Shown: positions 25,137-33,962, counted from the stretch's first letter. The stretch is DNA of 64,000 bases from Consotaella salsifontis (GCF_900167365.1 NZ_FUXL01000005.1:186001-250000), one strand, 5' to 3'. Notes: generated by a model not told the origin, from the letters alone. Numbers and translations are program-made.

Positions 25137-26054
25137 ATGGCGGGAAAGAAGCCGATCCGCTGGCATATCGCCGTCTTCCTGGCGCCGGCCGTTCTCATCT
25201 ATACGGCGATCATGATCCTGCCGCTGTTCGGCACGCTGGAGCTGTCGCTGTTCCACTCCTCGCCGGACGGCCGAACCTTTGTCGGCCTGGACAATTTCCG
25301 CACGCTCTTCGGCGATCCGCGCTGGGCGGCGAGCTTCTGGAACGCCCTTGCCAACAACACCTGGTTCTTCATCATCCACATGCTGGTGCAGAACCCCGTG
25401 GGCATCCTTCTCGCCGCGCTGCTCTCGCACCCGAAGCTCAGATTCCGCGCCTTCTATCGCACGGCGATCTTCGTTCCGACGATCCTCTCCTTCGTCATCG
25501 TCGGATTCGTGTGGAAGCTGATCCTCTCCCCGCTCTGGGGCGTCGCGCCGAGCCTGCTCGACCTCTTCGGCCTCAAGGCGCTGTTCTCGCCCTGGCTCGG
25601 CAAGGAGGAATACGCGCTCACCGCTCTCGGCCTCGTCTCGGTCTGGCAGTTCGTCGGCATCCCAATGATGCTGATCTATGCGGCACTCCTCTCCATCCCC
25701 GACGAGATCATCGAGGCCGCCGAGATCGACGGCATCACCGGCGTCGCGCAGTTCTGGAAGATCAAGCTGAGGCTGATCCTGCCTTCCATCGGCATCATAT
25801 CGATCCTGACCTTCGTCGGAAATTTCAACGCCTTCGACCTGATCTATTCGGCGCAGGGCGCGCTCGCGGGGCCGAACTTCTCCACCGACATTCTCGGCAC
25901 CTTCCTCTACCGCACCTTCTTCGGCTTTCAGCTCCAGATCGGCGATCCCAACATGGGCGCGACCATCGCCTCGATGATGTTCTTCATCATTCTCGTCGGC
26001 GTGTGCCTCTACCTCTTCGCCATCCAGAGGCGGCTGCGCCGCTACCAGTTCTGA
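25137..26054 (+). CDS. Sugar ABC transporter permease (MalF type)
   Basis: Inner-membrane protein of 305 residues with about six helices (for example WHIAVFLAPAVLIYTAIMIL and TAIFVPTILSFVIVGFVWKL). The ATPase-coupling EAA-like loop reads EIIEAAEIDGITGVAQFWKIKLRLILP. It partners with the next permease and the ATPase at 27983. The gene starts 79 bases after the binding-protein gene, beyond the stabilising hairpin. Family assignment is firm; the substrate is inferred from the operon. Confidence 0.92.
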   Translation: MAGKKPIRWHIAVFLAPAVLIYTAIMILPLFGTLELSLFHSSPDGRTFVGLDNFRTLFGDPRWAASFWNALANNTWFFIIHMLVQNPVGILLAALLSHPKLRFRAFYRTAIFVPTILSFVIVGFVWKLILSPLWGVAPSLLDLFGLKALFSPWLGKEEYALTALGLVSVWQFVGIPMMLIYAALLSIPDEIIEAAEIDGITGVAQFWKIKLRLILPSIGIISILTFVGNFNAFDLIYSAQGALAGPNFSTDILGTFLYRTFFGFQLQIGDPNMGATIASMMFFIILVGVCLYLFAIQRRLRRYQF

Positions 26055-26066
26055 ACGGAGGCAGAG

Positions 26067-26906
26067 ATGAGCAAGGCAACCAGCAGCCCCACCCGCTCCA
26101 TCGCCGCCCACGGCGTTCTGATCCTCTACACGGTGATCGCGCTCTTCCCGGTGATCGTGATCCTGATCAACTCCTTCAAGAATCGGCAGGCGATCTTCCG
26201 CTCGCCGCTTTCTCTGCCGGGGCCGGAAAGCTTCAGCCTCATCGGCTATCAGACCGTGCTGAAGCAGGGCGACTTCCTGCTCTATTTCGAGAACAGCCTG
26301 ATCGTGACCGTGGTGTCCATCGTGCTCGTTCTCTTGTTCGGGGCGATGGCCGCCTTCGCGCTGTCGGAATACCGCTTTCGCGGCAACACGCTGATGGGGC
26401 TCTATCTGGCGCTGGGCATCATGATCCCCATCCGCCTCGGCACCGTCGCCATTCTCCAGCTCATGGTCGCCTCCGGCCTCGTCAACACGCTGACCAGCCT
26501 GATCCTCGTCTACACCGCACAAGGGCTTCCGCTCGCCGTCTTCATCCTGTCGGAGTTCATGAAGCAGGTCTCGGACGACCTGAAAAACGCCGGGCGCATC
26601 GACGGGCTGTCGGAATATCGCATCTTCTTCCGCCTCGTCCTGCCCCTGGTGCGCCCCTCCATGGCGACGGTTGCCGTCTTCACCATGATCCCGATCTGGA
26701 ACGATCTCTGGTTCCCGCTGATCCTGGCGCCGGCCGAATCGACCAAGACTGTCACGCTGGGCGCGCAGATGTTCATCGGCCAGTTCGTCACCAACTGGAA
26801 CGCCGTCCTTGCCGCCCTGTCCCTGGCGATCCTGCCGGTTTTGATCCTCTACCTGATCTTCTCGCGCCAGCTGATTCGCGGCATCACCGCCGGAGCCGTC
26901 AAATGA
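26067..26906 (+). CDS. Sugar ABC transporter permease (MalG type)
   Basis: Second permease, 279 residues, about six helices. It opens with GVLILYTVIALFPVIVILINSFK and contains the coupling loop DLKNAGRIDGLSEYRIFFRLVLPLVRPS. An AACGGAGGCAGAG ribosome site lies 12 bases after the first permease's stop. Its own stop overlaps the oxidoreductase start (ATGA), so that enzyme is translated in step with the transporter. Confidence 0.92.
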   Translation: MSKATSSPTRSIAAHGVLILYTVIALFPVIVILINSFKNRQAIFRSPLSLPGPESFSLIGYQTVLKQGDFLLYFENSLIVTVVSIVLVLLFGAMAAFALSEYRFRGNTLMGLYLALGIMIPIRLGTVAILQLMVASGLVNTLTSLILVYTAQGLPLAVFILSEFMKQVSDDLKNAGRIDGLSEYRIFFRLVLPLVRPSMATVAVFTMIPIWNDLWFPLILAPAESTKTVTLGAQMFIGQFVTNWNAVLAALSLAILPVLILYLIFSRQLIRGITAGAVK

Positions 26907-27967
26907 GCCAGACCCCCATCAAGGTCCTCGTCGCCGGCCTCGGCAATATGGGCGCGTCCCATGCGCGCGCCTACCACACCGACCCCGGCTACGAGATCGT
27001 CGGCCTCGTGACGCGCGGCGGCAGACCCCTCCCGACCGAATTCGCCGCCTATCCGCATTTCACCGATTTTCACGAGGCGCTGGCGACGACGAAGCCGGAC
27101 CTTGCCTCCATCAACACCTACACCGACACCCACGTGCCCTACGCCATCGCCGCGATGGAGGCAGGCGCCCACGTCTTCGTCGAAAAGCCTTTGGCAACGA
27201 CGGTGGAGGACGCGCGTCGGGTCGTCGACACCGCCGCCCGCCTCAAGCGCAAGCTCGTCGTCGGCTACATCCTGCGCCATCATCCGTCCTGGATGCTCTT
27301 CATCGAAAAGGCGCGCGAGCTGGGCGGGCCGTTCGTCATGCGCCTCAACCTCAACCAGCAGTCCTTCGGCGAGCAATGGGCGCTCCACAAGACGCTGATG
27401 GAAACCACCTCGCCCATGGTCGACTGCGGCGTCCACTATGTCGACGTCATGTGCCAGATCACCGATGCGAGGCCGAAGGAGGTGCGTGGCATGGGCGTGC
27501 GCCTCACCGACGAGATCGCCCCCGACCAGTTCAACTACACCCATCTTCAGGTGCTCTTCGACGACGGGTCCGTCGGCTGGTACGAGGCGGCCTGGGGGCC
27601 GATGATTTCCGAAACGGCCTTCTTCGTCAAAGACGTGATGACGCCGAAGGGCTCGGTTTCGATCGTCGTCGAGGACGGCTCGAAGTCGTCCGATATCGAC
27701 ACCCACACCAAGACCTCGCGCATCCGCGTCCACCACGGCGCGCTTTCCGCCGACGGCCGGTTCGCGCGGGACGACGATTGGCTTTCGACGGTGGACGAAC
27801 CGGGCCACGACGCGCTTTGCGCGCGCGAGCAGGCTTTCATGGCGAAGGCCATCCGCGAGGATCTCGACCTTTCCCGCCACAACGAGGACGCCGTGCGCTC
27901 GCTCGCCATCGTCCTTGCCGCCGACCGGAGCGCCCACGAGGGTCGCCCGATCGCTCTGGAATTCTAG
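26903..27967 (+). CDS. Gfo/Idh/MocA family oxidoreductase
   Basis: Sugar-type oxidoreductase of 354 residues with an N-terminal Rossmann fold (VLVAGLGNMGASHARAYH), the family motif AGAHVFVEKPLATT that carries the catalytic lysine, and a C-terminal alpha/beta domain containing DCGVHYVDVMCQITD. NAD(P)-dependent oxidation or reduction of a sugar derivative is expected. It is inserted between permease and ATPase genes of an ABC operon, overlapping the permease by four bases. It presumably modifies the imported amino sugar or a conjugate, but its role in the MurNAc/GlcNAc pathway is unknown. Confidence 0.88.
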   Translation: MSQTPIKVLVAGLGNMGASHARAYHTDPGYEIVGLVTRGGRPLPTEFAAYPHFTDFHEALATTKPDLASINTYTDTHVPYAIAAMEAGAHVFVEKPLATTVEDARRVVDTAARLKRKLVVGYILRHHPSWMLFIEKARELGGPFVMRLNLNQQSFGEQWALHKTLMETTSPMVDCGVHYVDVMCQITDARPKEVRGMGVRLTDEIAPDQFNYTHLQVLFDDGSVGWYEAAWGPMISETAFFVKDVMTPKGSVSIVVEDGSKSSDIDTHTKTSRIRVHHGALSADGRFARDDDWLSTVDEPGHDALCAREQAFMAKAIREDLDLSRHNEDAVRSLAIVLAADRSAHEGRPIALEF

Positions 27968-27982
27968 AAGAGAGACACGCGC

Positions 27983-29005
27983 ATGGCCGAGGCGACCGGC
28001 ACCAGCATTCTCGAACTGAAGGCCGTCACCAAGAAGTTCGGCCCCGTGGAGGTCATCCGCGGCATCGATCTTGATGTCCGGCAAGGCGAGTTCATCGTTT
28101 TCGTCGGCCCGTCGGGCTGCGGCAAGTCCACGCTTCTGCGCATCATCGCCGGCCTCGAGGACGCCTCAGCCGGAGAGGTCTGGATCGCCGGCCAGGAGGT
28201 TTCGTCAACGCCGCCCGCCAACCGCGGCATCGCCATGGTGTTTCAGACCTACGCGCTCTATCCGCACCTTTCCGTGCGCGACAACATGCGCCTGGGCCTC
28301 AAGCAGGCGGGCACGCCGGCGGCCGAGATCGACCGGCGGGTGGAGGTTGCCTCCACCATGCTGTCGCTGGATCCCTATCTCAAGCGCTTCCCGGCCGAGC
28401 TTTCCGGCGGCCAGCGCCAGCGCGTCGCCATCGGGCGTGCCGTGGTGCGCGAGCCGACCCTCTTCCTCTTCGACGAGCCGCTGTCGAACCTCGACGCCGG
28501 GCTGCGCGTCAACACGCGCCTGGAGATCGCTCAGCTCCACCGCCGCCTGAACGCCACGATGATCTACGTCACCCACGATCAGGTGGAGGCGATGACATTG
28601 GCGGACCGCATCGTCGTGCTTTCCGCCGGCCGGATCGAGCAGGTCGGCGCGCCAATGGAGCTCTACAACAACCCGGCCAACGAGTTCGTCGCGGGCTTCA
28701 TCGGAAGCCCCAAGATGAACTTCATCGAGGGCGCGCGTCTTGGCGACAAGGCCAAGACCCTCGGTATCCGCCCCGAGCATCTCACCGTCGACCCCAATTC
28801 GGGAGCCTTCAAGGGCACGGTGGTCCATGCCGAGCATCTCGGCGGCGACACCAACCTCTATGTCGAGACGGAGAAGGCGGGCCTCATCACCGCCCGCCTC
28901 TTCGGCGAATACCAGGCCGCGCCCGGCGCCACCGTTCATCTCACCCCCCTCCCCGGCCGCATGCTGCGCTTCGATGAGACGGGAAAGACCATCGGGACGA
29001 TGTGA
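27983..29005 (+). CDS. Sugar ABC transporter ATP-binding protein (UgpC/MsmK type)
   Basis: ATPase of 340 residues with Walker [11 protein letters not shown]-loop [12 protein letters not shown], signature [14 protein letters not shown], Walker [13 protein letters not shown] and switch [11 protein letters not shown]-terminal TOBE/OB regulatory domain ([10 protein letters not shown], then [10 protein letters not shown]) is shorter than in MalK. It completes the importer formed with the binding protein and two permeases. It is the last gene of the amino-sugar plus-strand operon. GAGAGA lies just upstream of the start. Confidence 0.93.
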   Translation: MAEATGTSILELKAVTKKFGPVEVIRGIDLDVRQGEFIVFVGPSGCGKSTLLRIIAGLEDASAGEVWIAGQEVSSTPPANRGIAMVFQTYALYPHLSVRDNMRLGLKQAGTPAAEIDRRVEVASTMLSLDPYLKRFPAELSGGQRQRVAIGRAVVREPTLFLFDEPLSNLDAGLRVNTRLEIAQLHRRLNATMIYVTHDQVEAMTLADRIVVLSAGRIEQVGAPMELYNNPANEFVAGFIGSPKMNFIEGARLGDKAKTLGIRPEHLTVDPNSGAFKGTVVHAEHLGGDTNLYVETEKAGLITARLFGEYQAAPGATVHLTPLPGRMLRFDETGKTIGTM

Positions 29006-29243
29006 GGATGACCGGAGCAGGAGCAGCGCCTTCTGCTTTGTGATCCTTGGTGTGCCGACGGCGTTCTTGGCCTTGGTCCTCGGCGTGCCGCGTGGAGGAG
29101 GCGAGCGAACCGGCGGCCTCACTGCAGACGTACAACACAGCGTGGGCGGCCACACGGTTTATTTCGTAAACATCGCAACTCATCTGGGACACAACGGCTT
29201 GCTGTCCGGAGGTCAAGCCGATTACGCCAAAGAGGAGCGACCG

Positions 29244-29483
29244 ATGAACACGGAACTTCGCAACCGCATTTTCGCCAACGATCGCCTTCTCAAGGCACTG
29301 ATCACCCTGATTTCGCTGCGCGATCCGCATCTGCTCGATGAACTGAAGGAGATCTTCGAGTTTGCGGCGGAAACGGGCAATCCCATGGGCGACGCCCCCG
29401 CCGGCGCGTGGGAGCATCTGCGCGAGGAACTGGAAGCGATCGCCGCGCTCAGCCAAGCGGCCGAGCAGGGCCTCGAGCACTGA
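29244..29483 (+). CDS. Hypothetical 79-residue acidic helical protein
   Basis: Not recognised. The product (MNTELRNRIFANDRLLKALIT...) is short, acidic and predicted to be mostly helical, with amphipathic repeats such as DELKEIFEFAAETG and LREELEAIAALSQAAEQG. No Cys motif, signal peptide or membrane segment is visible. The call rests on an excellent ribosome site (AGAGGAG, six bases before the ATG), codon use like its neighbours, and a charged composition unlike a random frame. It lies 238 bases after the ABC ATPase with its own probable promoter, so it is likely independent of the sugar operon. Confidence 0.6.
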   Translation: MNTELRNRIFANDRLLKALITLISLRDPHLLDELKEIFEFAAETGNPMGDAPAGAWEHLREELEAIAALSQAAEQGLEH

Positions 29484-29737
29484 ATCTGGCCTCCGAAGGT
29501 TGCCATTCATCGAGCATCCGGCAGCCGCGAATGTCTCGGGCGCCGAAGCCATCGCTCCCTTCGTGGCGGCGGGGATCGATCGCCTGGGCATGGCGCCGTC
29601 CGCCCCAACCGGCGCCATCGCCCATATCACTCGCCCAGCCGCATGCTCCTCTCCGGTGACGCCGGACGCAGCTTGAGCCCGCCCGGTGGTTTGTTCACAG
29701 GCGGCTTCGGGACGAAAATTCGGGCCGCCGTGGCGGC

Positions 29738-30739
29738 TCAGACCCCCGGCTGGGCATCCCCGCCGGTTGCGCCGAACACCTGTCCGGTCGAGTAGCTGAA
29801 GGCGGGGTCGGCAAGCGCCACGTACAAAGGCGCGAGCTCCACGGGTTGCCCGGCCCGTCCCACCGGCGTGCTCGATCCGAAATTCGGGATATTCTCCGGC
29901 TTCTGTCCGCCCGTCACCTGCAGCGGGGTCCAGATCGGTCCCGGCGTCACGGCATTGACGCGGATTCCGCGCGAGCCAAGCTGTTTCGCCATCGTCTTGG
30001 TGAACAGCAGGATCGCGGCCTTCGTCATCGAATAATCGATCAGGATCTCGGGGGCGGAGGCGGCCACCTCGCTCGAGGTGTTGATGATGGCCGCGCCTGA
30101 ATTCAGATGCGGCAGCGCCGCCTTGGTGAGCCAGAACATGGCGTAGAGATTGGTCTTCATCGTCTGGTCGAACTGCTCGTCCGACAAGTCTTCGAGGCCC
30201 GGCACCCATTTCTGATAGGCGGCGTTGTTGACCAGGATATCGAGACCGCCGAGCGCCTCGACGGCCCGGCCGGGCAGCGCCGTGGTGTACTCCTTGTCGC
30301 GCAGGTCCCCGGGGAACGCGGCAAACTTGCGGCCCGCCTTCTCCACGACCTGCTTGACCTCCTCAGCGTCGGGCTCCTCCTCCGGAAGATAGCAGATCGC
30401 GACGTCCGCGCCCTCCTTGGCGAAGGCGATCGCGGCGGCGCGCCCGATCCCGCTGTCACCGCCGGTGATCAGTGCCCGCTTGCCGGTGAGCCGGCCGGTC
30501 CCCTGGTAGGTTTCTTCACCGTGATCAGGCCGGGGATCCATCTTCTGGGCAAGCCCGGGCCAGGGCTGCTCCTGCTTTGGATAGGGTGGCTTCGGGAAAT
30601 CGGCGGCCTGTCTCGTCATGGGCGCATTGCTTCCGCCGGACTGGCCGCTCTGCGCAAAGGCGGGAGCCGCAGCAGCGGCGGCACCGGCCATTGCGGCACT
30701 GGCGACGAAGGCGCAGCGAGCGGGATCGAACTCGGTCAT
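29738..30739 (-). CDS. SDR oxidoreductase of the general-stress (YdaD/YhdG) type with N-terminal hydrophobic leader
   Basis: About 333 residues. The C-terminal ~285 residues match the general stress protein 39 branch of SDRs: TGRLTGKRALITGGDSGIG, NNAAYQKW, catalytic Ser in INTSSEVA, DYSMTKAA and the loop VTPGPIWTPLQ. Ahead of it are a hydrophobic alanine-rich leader (AAMAGAAAAAAPAFA, ending AQSG) and the proline-rich linker FPKPPYPKQEQPWPGL. The leader looks like a secretion signal but has no twin arginine, so export is uncertain. The ATG at 30739 follows GGAG. An ATG at 30751 is possible. Homologues are often induced by osmotic or starvation stress; no EcfG-type promoter was found here. Confidence 0.83.
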   Translation of the reverse strand: MTEFDPARCAFVASAAMAGAAAAAAPAFAQSGQSGGSNAPMTRQAADFPKPPYPKQEQPWPGLAQKMDPRPDHGEETYQGTGRLTGKRALITGGDSGIGRAAAIAFAKEGADVAICYLPEEEPDAEEVKQVVEKAGRKFAAFPGDLRDKEYTTALPGRAVEALGGLDILVNNAAYQKWVPGLEDLSDEQFDQTMKTNLYAMFWLTKAALPHLNSGAAIINTSSEVAASAPEILIDYSMTKAAILLFTKTMAKQLGSRGIRVNAVTPGPIWTPLQVTGGQKPENIPNFGSSTPVGRAGQPVELAPLYVALADPAFSYSTGQVFGATGGDAQPGV

Positions 30740-30991
30740 CGAGTGCTCCATTCTCGTTCGAGGGGTGGGCGGCCCGCTTGGCGACGGGTCAGCAAAGCAA
30801 TCCCTCGCCGCCAAGCTCGTTCCGGGCTCTTTTGGAAGAAGAAACTTGCCAGCCAACAATGGAGTGAACGATCGGCTCGACGGTTTCCCAGGTTGCGGAG
30901 GCCGGACGACCGCGGAAATCCTCGTGACGATGGCATTTCTCTCCGGCGCGTCCTAGACCAGCGTCGGAACACCGCGCGAGGGACGAACGCC

Positions 30992-31570
30992 ATGGCGAAC
31001 CCGGCAGCCGAGATCTGGACGATCGGCCATTCGAATCACGCCTATGAGGCTTTTCTGGAGCTGCTTCGGAGCCACCAGATCACCGCGCTCGCCGACGTCC
31101 GCTCCATTCCCTATTCGCGCCGGGTGCCGCATTTTTCCCGCGCGCCGCTCTCGGCGCGGCTGCGGGAGGACGGCATCGCCTATGTCCATCTCGGCCTTGA
31201 GCTCGGCGCGCGGCCGAGTGATCCGGCCCTGATGACCAACGGCCATGCGGATTTCGACAAGATCGCAGCAGGAGACGCGTTCAACACCGGTCTCGACCGG
31301 CTGATCGAGGGCGCCAAGAGCCACCGCATCGCCATCATGTGCGCCGAGCGCGATCCGGCCGACTGCCACCGCTGCCTGCTTGTCGGCCGCGCGCTCCACG
31401 AGCGCGGCGTCCTGGTGCGCCACATCCTGGCCGATGGCGAAGTGACCGATCAGGCGGCCATCGAGGGCCGGCTCATGGCGATGCACGGGCAAGGCGAGGT
31501 CGACCTGTTCGCCTCGCCCGAAGAGCGGCGTGCGGCCGCCTATCGGCGACACCTCGCGCCCGCATCCTGA
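30992..31570 (+). CDS. DUF488 domain protein
   Basis: About 192 residues with the DUF488 signatures EIWTIGHSNHAYEAFLELL and ADVRSIPYSRRVPHFSR, followed by MCAERDPADCHRCLLVGRAL, the conserved cysteine-rich segment. Function is unknown; proposals include nucleic-acid binding or redox roles. The ATG at 30992 follows GAGGGACG. It diverges from the stress SDR with a 252-base gap between the two starts. It converges with the Nudix gene, three bases from its stop, with no room for a terminator between them. Confidence 0.85.
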   Translation: MANPAAEIWTIGHSNHAYEAFLELLRSHQITALADVRSIPYSRRVPHFSRAPLSARLREDGIAYVHLGLELGARPSDPALMTNGHADFDKIAAGDAFNTGLDRLIEGAKSHRIAIMCAERDPADCHRCLLVGRALHERGVLVRHILADGEVTDQAAIEGRLMAMHGQGEVDLFASPEERRAAAYRRHLAPAS

Positions 31571-31573
31571 GCT

Positions 31574-32221
31574 TCAGAGAATCCCCTTCACCCGCATGTG
31601 ATAGAGCAGGATGATCGTCTTGGCGTCGCGGATCTCGCCGCGATCGATCATCGCGAGCGCCTCGTCGAAGTCCACCTCGATGCGCTCGATATCCTCGCCC
31701 TCGTCCGCCGCGCCACCACCTTCCGAGCCGCGCACGCCCGCCTCGATCTCGGCGAGATAGAAGTAGAGCCGCTCGGTGACGGCGCCGGGGCTCATGAAGA
31801 TGTCGAAGAGCTCGGAGACATCGCGAACGTGATAGCCCGTCTCTTCCTCGACCTCCTTGATGATCGCCGCCTTGGGATCGAGGTCGTCGACGAGCCCCGC
31901 CGTCGCCTCGATCAGCATGCCATCGCCGCCCTCGTTGACGTAAGCCGGCAAACGGAACTGCCGTGTCAGGACAACGCTGCGCTTCTGGCGGTCATAGAGC
32001 AGGATGGCAACGCCGTTGCCGCGATCATAGGCCTCGCGCGCGGCGCTCTGCCAGGCGCCGTCACGCCGGCGTTGGGCGAACGTATAGCGGCGCAGCGTAT
32101 ACCAGGCATCGGAGAGGATTTCGGCCCTTTCCAGCCGGACATGGTCGCTGTCGCCCGGCCAGGGCGCTTCTTTGGAGGACATGAGGGAAGTATCTCCGTC
32201 GGAAGGATCGGGAGGCGGCAT
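31574..32221 (-). CDS. Nudix hydrolase, NudK-like sugar-nucleotide pyrophosphatase
   Basis: About 215 residues. The Nudix box is present in NudK form (AGLVDDLDPKAAIIKEVEEETGY). The usual first Glu is Asp and the Arg before the core Glu is Lys, as in GDP-mannose pyrophosphatases. SDAWYTLRRYTFAQRRRDG and DRGNGVAILLYD also match that group. I prefer the ATG at 32221 because GGGGAG precedes it and it follows the methyltransferase stop by a single base. The ATG at 32182, giving 202 residues, is also plausible. It is probably co-transcribed with the methyltransferase and DUF3072 genes upstream. Confidence 0.82.
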   Translation of the reverse strand: MPPPDPSDGDTSLMSSKEAPWPGDSDHVRLERAEILSDAWYTLRRYTFAQRRRDGAWQSAAREAYDRGNGVAILLYDRQKRSVVLTRQFRLPAYVNEGGDGMLIEATAGLVDDLDPKAAIIKEVEEETGYHVRDVSELFDIFMSPGAVTERLYFYLAEIEAGVRGSEGGGAADEGEDIERIEVDFDEALAMIDRGEIRDAKTIILLYHMRVKGIL

Positions 32222-32222
32222 T

Positions 32223-32876
32223 CTATCCCGCTCCCCGGCGCCAGCGCCAGACCGTCGTCGCCTTGAAGTCAGCGTCCTCCAACGCCTGGCTGGTGGGCAC
32301 GCGGTGGACCGCCAGCCGTTCGAGCCTCTCGACCGGTACATAGGCACGGCCGGGATCGCCGATGAGGATTTGGACGCCCTCGCCCGCCAGCCTGTCGAAC
32401 CAGGGAATGATCGCCGCGCTCATCGCCCGGTCGAAGAAGACGTCGCCGGCCAGCAGAATATCGGCCTTGATCATCTTGCCGACGGGGTCCTTGATGGCAA
32501 TGTCGATCGAAACGCCGTTGGCCTCCGCATTGAGGAGAATGGCGGCGCCGCAGAAGGGATCGATGTCCACCGCCGTCACATGCGACGCGCCTGCCTTCCG
32601 CGCTGCGATCGCCACAAGACCGGAGCCCGAGGCGAAGTCGACGACGCGGCGTCCGGCGACGACGGCGGGATGGTCGAGGATGAAGCGGGCCAGCCCCTGC
32701 CCACCAGCCCAGGCGAAGGCCCAGAAGGGCGGTGCGAGGCCGGCGGACTGAAGCTCCGCCTCCGTCTTCAGCCACAGACCGTGCGCCTCCTCGGCGAGGT
32801 GAAGCGCAACCTCCGGCACGGAGGGAACGCGCTGAAGGCGCGTCTCCGCAAGAACGAAGGCGCGGGCGCCCGGCAC
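32223..32876 (-). CDS. Class I SAM methyltransferase, ETF-beta lysine methyltransferase type
   Basis: About 217 residues. The sequence PPFWAFAWAGGQGLARFILD, then motif I VVDFASGSGLVAIAARKAGA, and a DPxY-like position reading LLAGDVFFDR match the family of ETF beta-subunit lysine methyltransferases and related nicotinamide N-methylase-like proteins. That family trimethylates lysines next to the electron-transfer domain of electron-transfer flavoprotein. The start is uncertain. The GTG at 32876 gives the length expected for the family, while an ATG at 32957 would overlap the DUF3072 gene by 59 bases. No ETF genes are nearby, so the target rests on family knowledge only. Confidence 0.72.
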   Translation of the reverse strand: MPGARAFVLAETRLQRVPSVPEVALHLAEEAHGLWLKTEAELQSAGLAPPFWAFAWAGGQGLARFILDHPAVVAGRRVVDFASGSGLVAIAARKAGASHVTAVDIDPFCGAAILLNAEANGVSIDIAIKDPVGKMIKADILLAGDVFFDRAMSAAIIPWFDRLAGEGVQILIGDPGRAYVPVERLERLAVHRVPTSQALEDADFKATTVWRWRRGAG

Positions 32877-32898
32877 GGTAAGGCCGGCGCCCTTGCCG

Positions 32899-33135
32899 TC
32901 ACTTGGCGTCGCCTCCCCTGGTCCCCTTGAGACGCTTGCTCTGCTGTTGCAGGTCATCGATGAGCTTGGAGGCCTCCGCCTTGGTGAGCGAGGAGTCGAA
33001 GTCGTGGTCCGTCTCCTCGCACAGCGTCTTGAGATAGGACGCCTGGGCGCCGGTCATCGGCTCGTCGGCCGTCGTCCAGTCGTCGGGGTTCTTTTCCGTG
33101 TTGGAGGCTTGCTCCGCCTTCGGGGCATCGGTCAT
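32899..33135 (-). CDS. DUF3072 domain protein
   Basis: A 78-residue acidic protein with the DUF3072 pattern: NPDDWTTADEPMTGAQASYLKTLCEE, then DSSLTKAEASKLIDDLQQQS. The C-terminal half resembles a helix-hairpin with SAP-like spacing, and the family has no known function. GGAG with good spacing precedes the ATG. The gene heads a short minus-strand group with the methyltransferase and Nudix genes. Confidence 0.82.
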   Translation of the reverse strand: MTDAPKAEQASNTEKNPDDWTTADEPMTGAQASYLKTLCEETDHDFDSSLTKAEASKLIDDLQQQSKRLKGTRGGDAK

Positions 33136-33207
33136 GGAGATCTCCGTCTCAGGATTATGTTCCTGAAATGTTCAGCCCCCTCCTTCGTTCCCCGCCCCAG
33201 GCACGCC

Positions 33208-33642
33208 TCAGACCATCACGCTTGCCGGATCGAGCCCGCCCATCTCGCAGATCCTGCGAAACTCCGCCTCGCCGACCGGCTGAACCGACAGGCGCGAATT
33301 GGAAACGAGCACCATGTCCTTCAACGCCGGCTCCGCCTTGATGGTCTCCAGCGTCACCGGGCTCGGCATGTCCGCGACGGCCATGAGATCGACGCACTCC
33401 CAGGCCGTGCCGGGGGCCGTCGAATCAGGATGGGCCTCGGCCGCAACCTCGACCACGCCGACCACCGCCTTGCCCTCGTTGGAATGATAGAAGAAGCCGC
33501 GCTCGCCTGTCTTCATGGCGCGCATGAAGTTGCGCGCCTGATAGTTGCGGACACCATCCCACTCCTGCCCCGCCTCGCCCTTCGCCTTCTGCTGGTTCCA
33601 GGACCACTTGCCCGGCTCGGATTTGAACAGCCAATAGGCCAT
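33208..33642 (-). CDS. EVE domain protein
   Basis: 144 residues forming a complete EVE (PUA-like) domain. It opens MAYWLFKSEPGKWSW and contains WDGVRNYQARNFMRAM and GFFYHSNEGKAVVGVVEV, all classical for the YTH-related EVE family. EVE domains recognise modified bases in DNA or RNA. Some occur with restriction systems, but this stand-alone form is a common housekeeping protein in alphaproteobacteria. It precedes no restriction gene here. It is the second of a YciI-EVE pair, 12 bases after the YciI stop. Confidence 0.92.
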   Translation of the reverse strand: MAYWLFKSEPGKWSWNQQKAKGEAGQEWDGVRNYQARNFMRAMKTGERGFFYHSNEGKAVVGVVEVAAEAHPDSTAPGTAWECVDLMAVADMPSPVTLETIKAEPALKDMVLVSNSRLSVQPVGEAEFRRICEMGGLDPASVMV

Positions 33643-33654
33643 GGGCTTCCCCTC

Positions 33655-33945
33655 TCAGGCGGCGTCGGGCTTGTTCAGTGCCCACACCCAGGGGCGGATG
33701 GTCACGGAGGAGAAGAGCCCGGCCTTGGCATAGGGATCGCCATCGGCGATCGCCTGTGCCGCCGCCGCATCCTCCGCCTCGATCATGACGAGGCTGCCGT
33801 TCGGCTTGCCGTTCTCACCGAGGAAGGGGCCGGCAAACTTCATGGCATCGCCAAATGAGGACAGGTAGTCGAGGTGGGCGGCCCGCGTTTCGGCACGCAG
33901 CGATCCGGCGTCCGCGCGATCCGTGCAAAGAAGGGCGAAGAGCAT
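33655..33945 (-). CDS. YciI family protein
   Basis: 96 residues of the dimeric ferredoxin-like YciI fold. It opens MLFALLCTDRADAGSLRAETRAAHLDYL, with GDAMKFAGPFLGENGKPNGSL and DPYAKAGLFSSVTIRPW. The His in AAHLDYL and the Asp of DPY are the residues thought to form the family's active site. Function is generally unknown. The gene lies 17 bases after gpsA and just before the EVE gene, in the same direction. Such gpsA-YciI-EVE linkage is typical of rhizobial genomes, so all may be one transcript. Confidence 0.92.
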   Translation of the reverse strand: MLFALLCTDRADAGSLRAETRAAHLDYLSSFGDAMKFAGPFLGENGKPNGSLVMIEAEDAAAAQAIADGDPYAKAGLFSSVTIRPWVWALNKPDAA

Positions 33946-33962
33946 GGGTCAATCCTTTCCTG

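Noticed and set aside
29484-29737. Short plus-strand frames after the 79-residue gene
   Set aside because: No ribosome sites and no conserved features; the gap is treated as non-coding.
30740-30991. EcfG-type promoter in front of the stress-type SDR
   Set aside because: A GGAAC occurs on the correct strand, but the -10 position reads GATT rather than CGTT, so it does not match the consensus.
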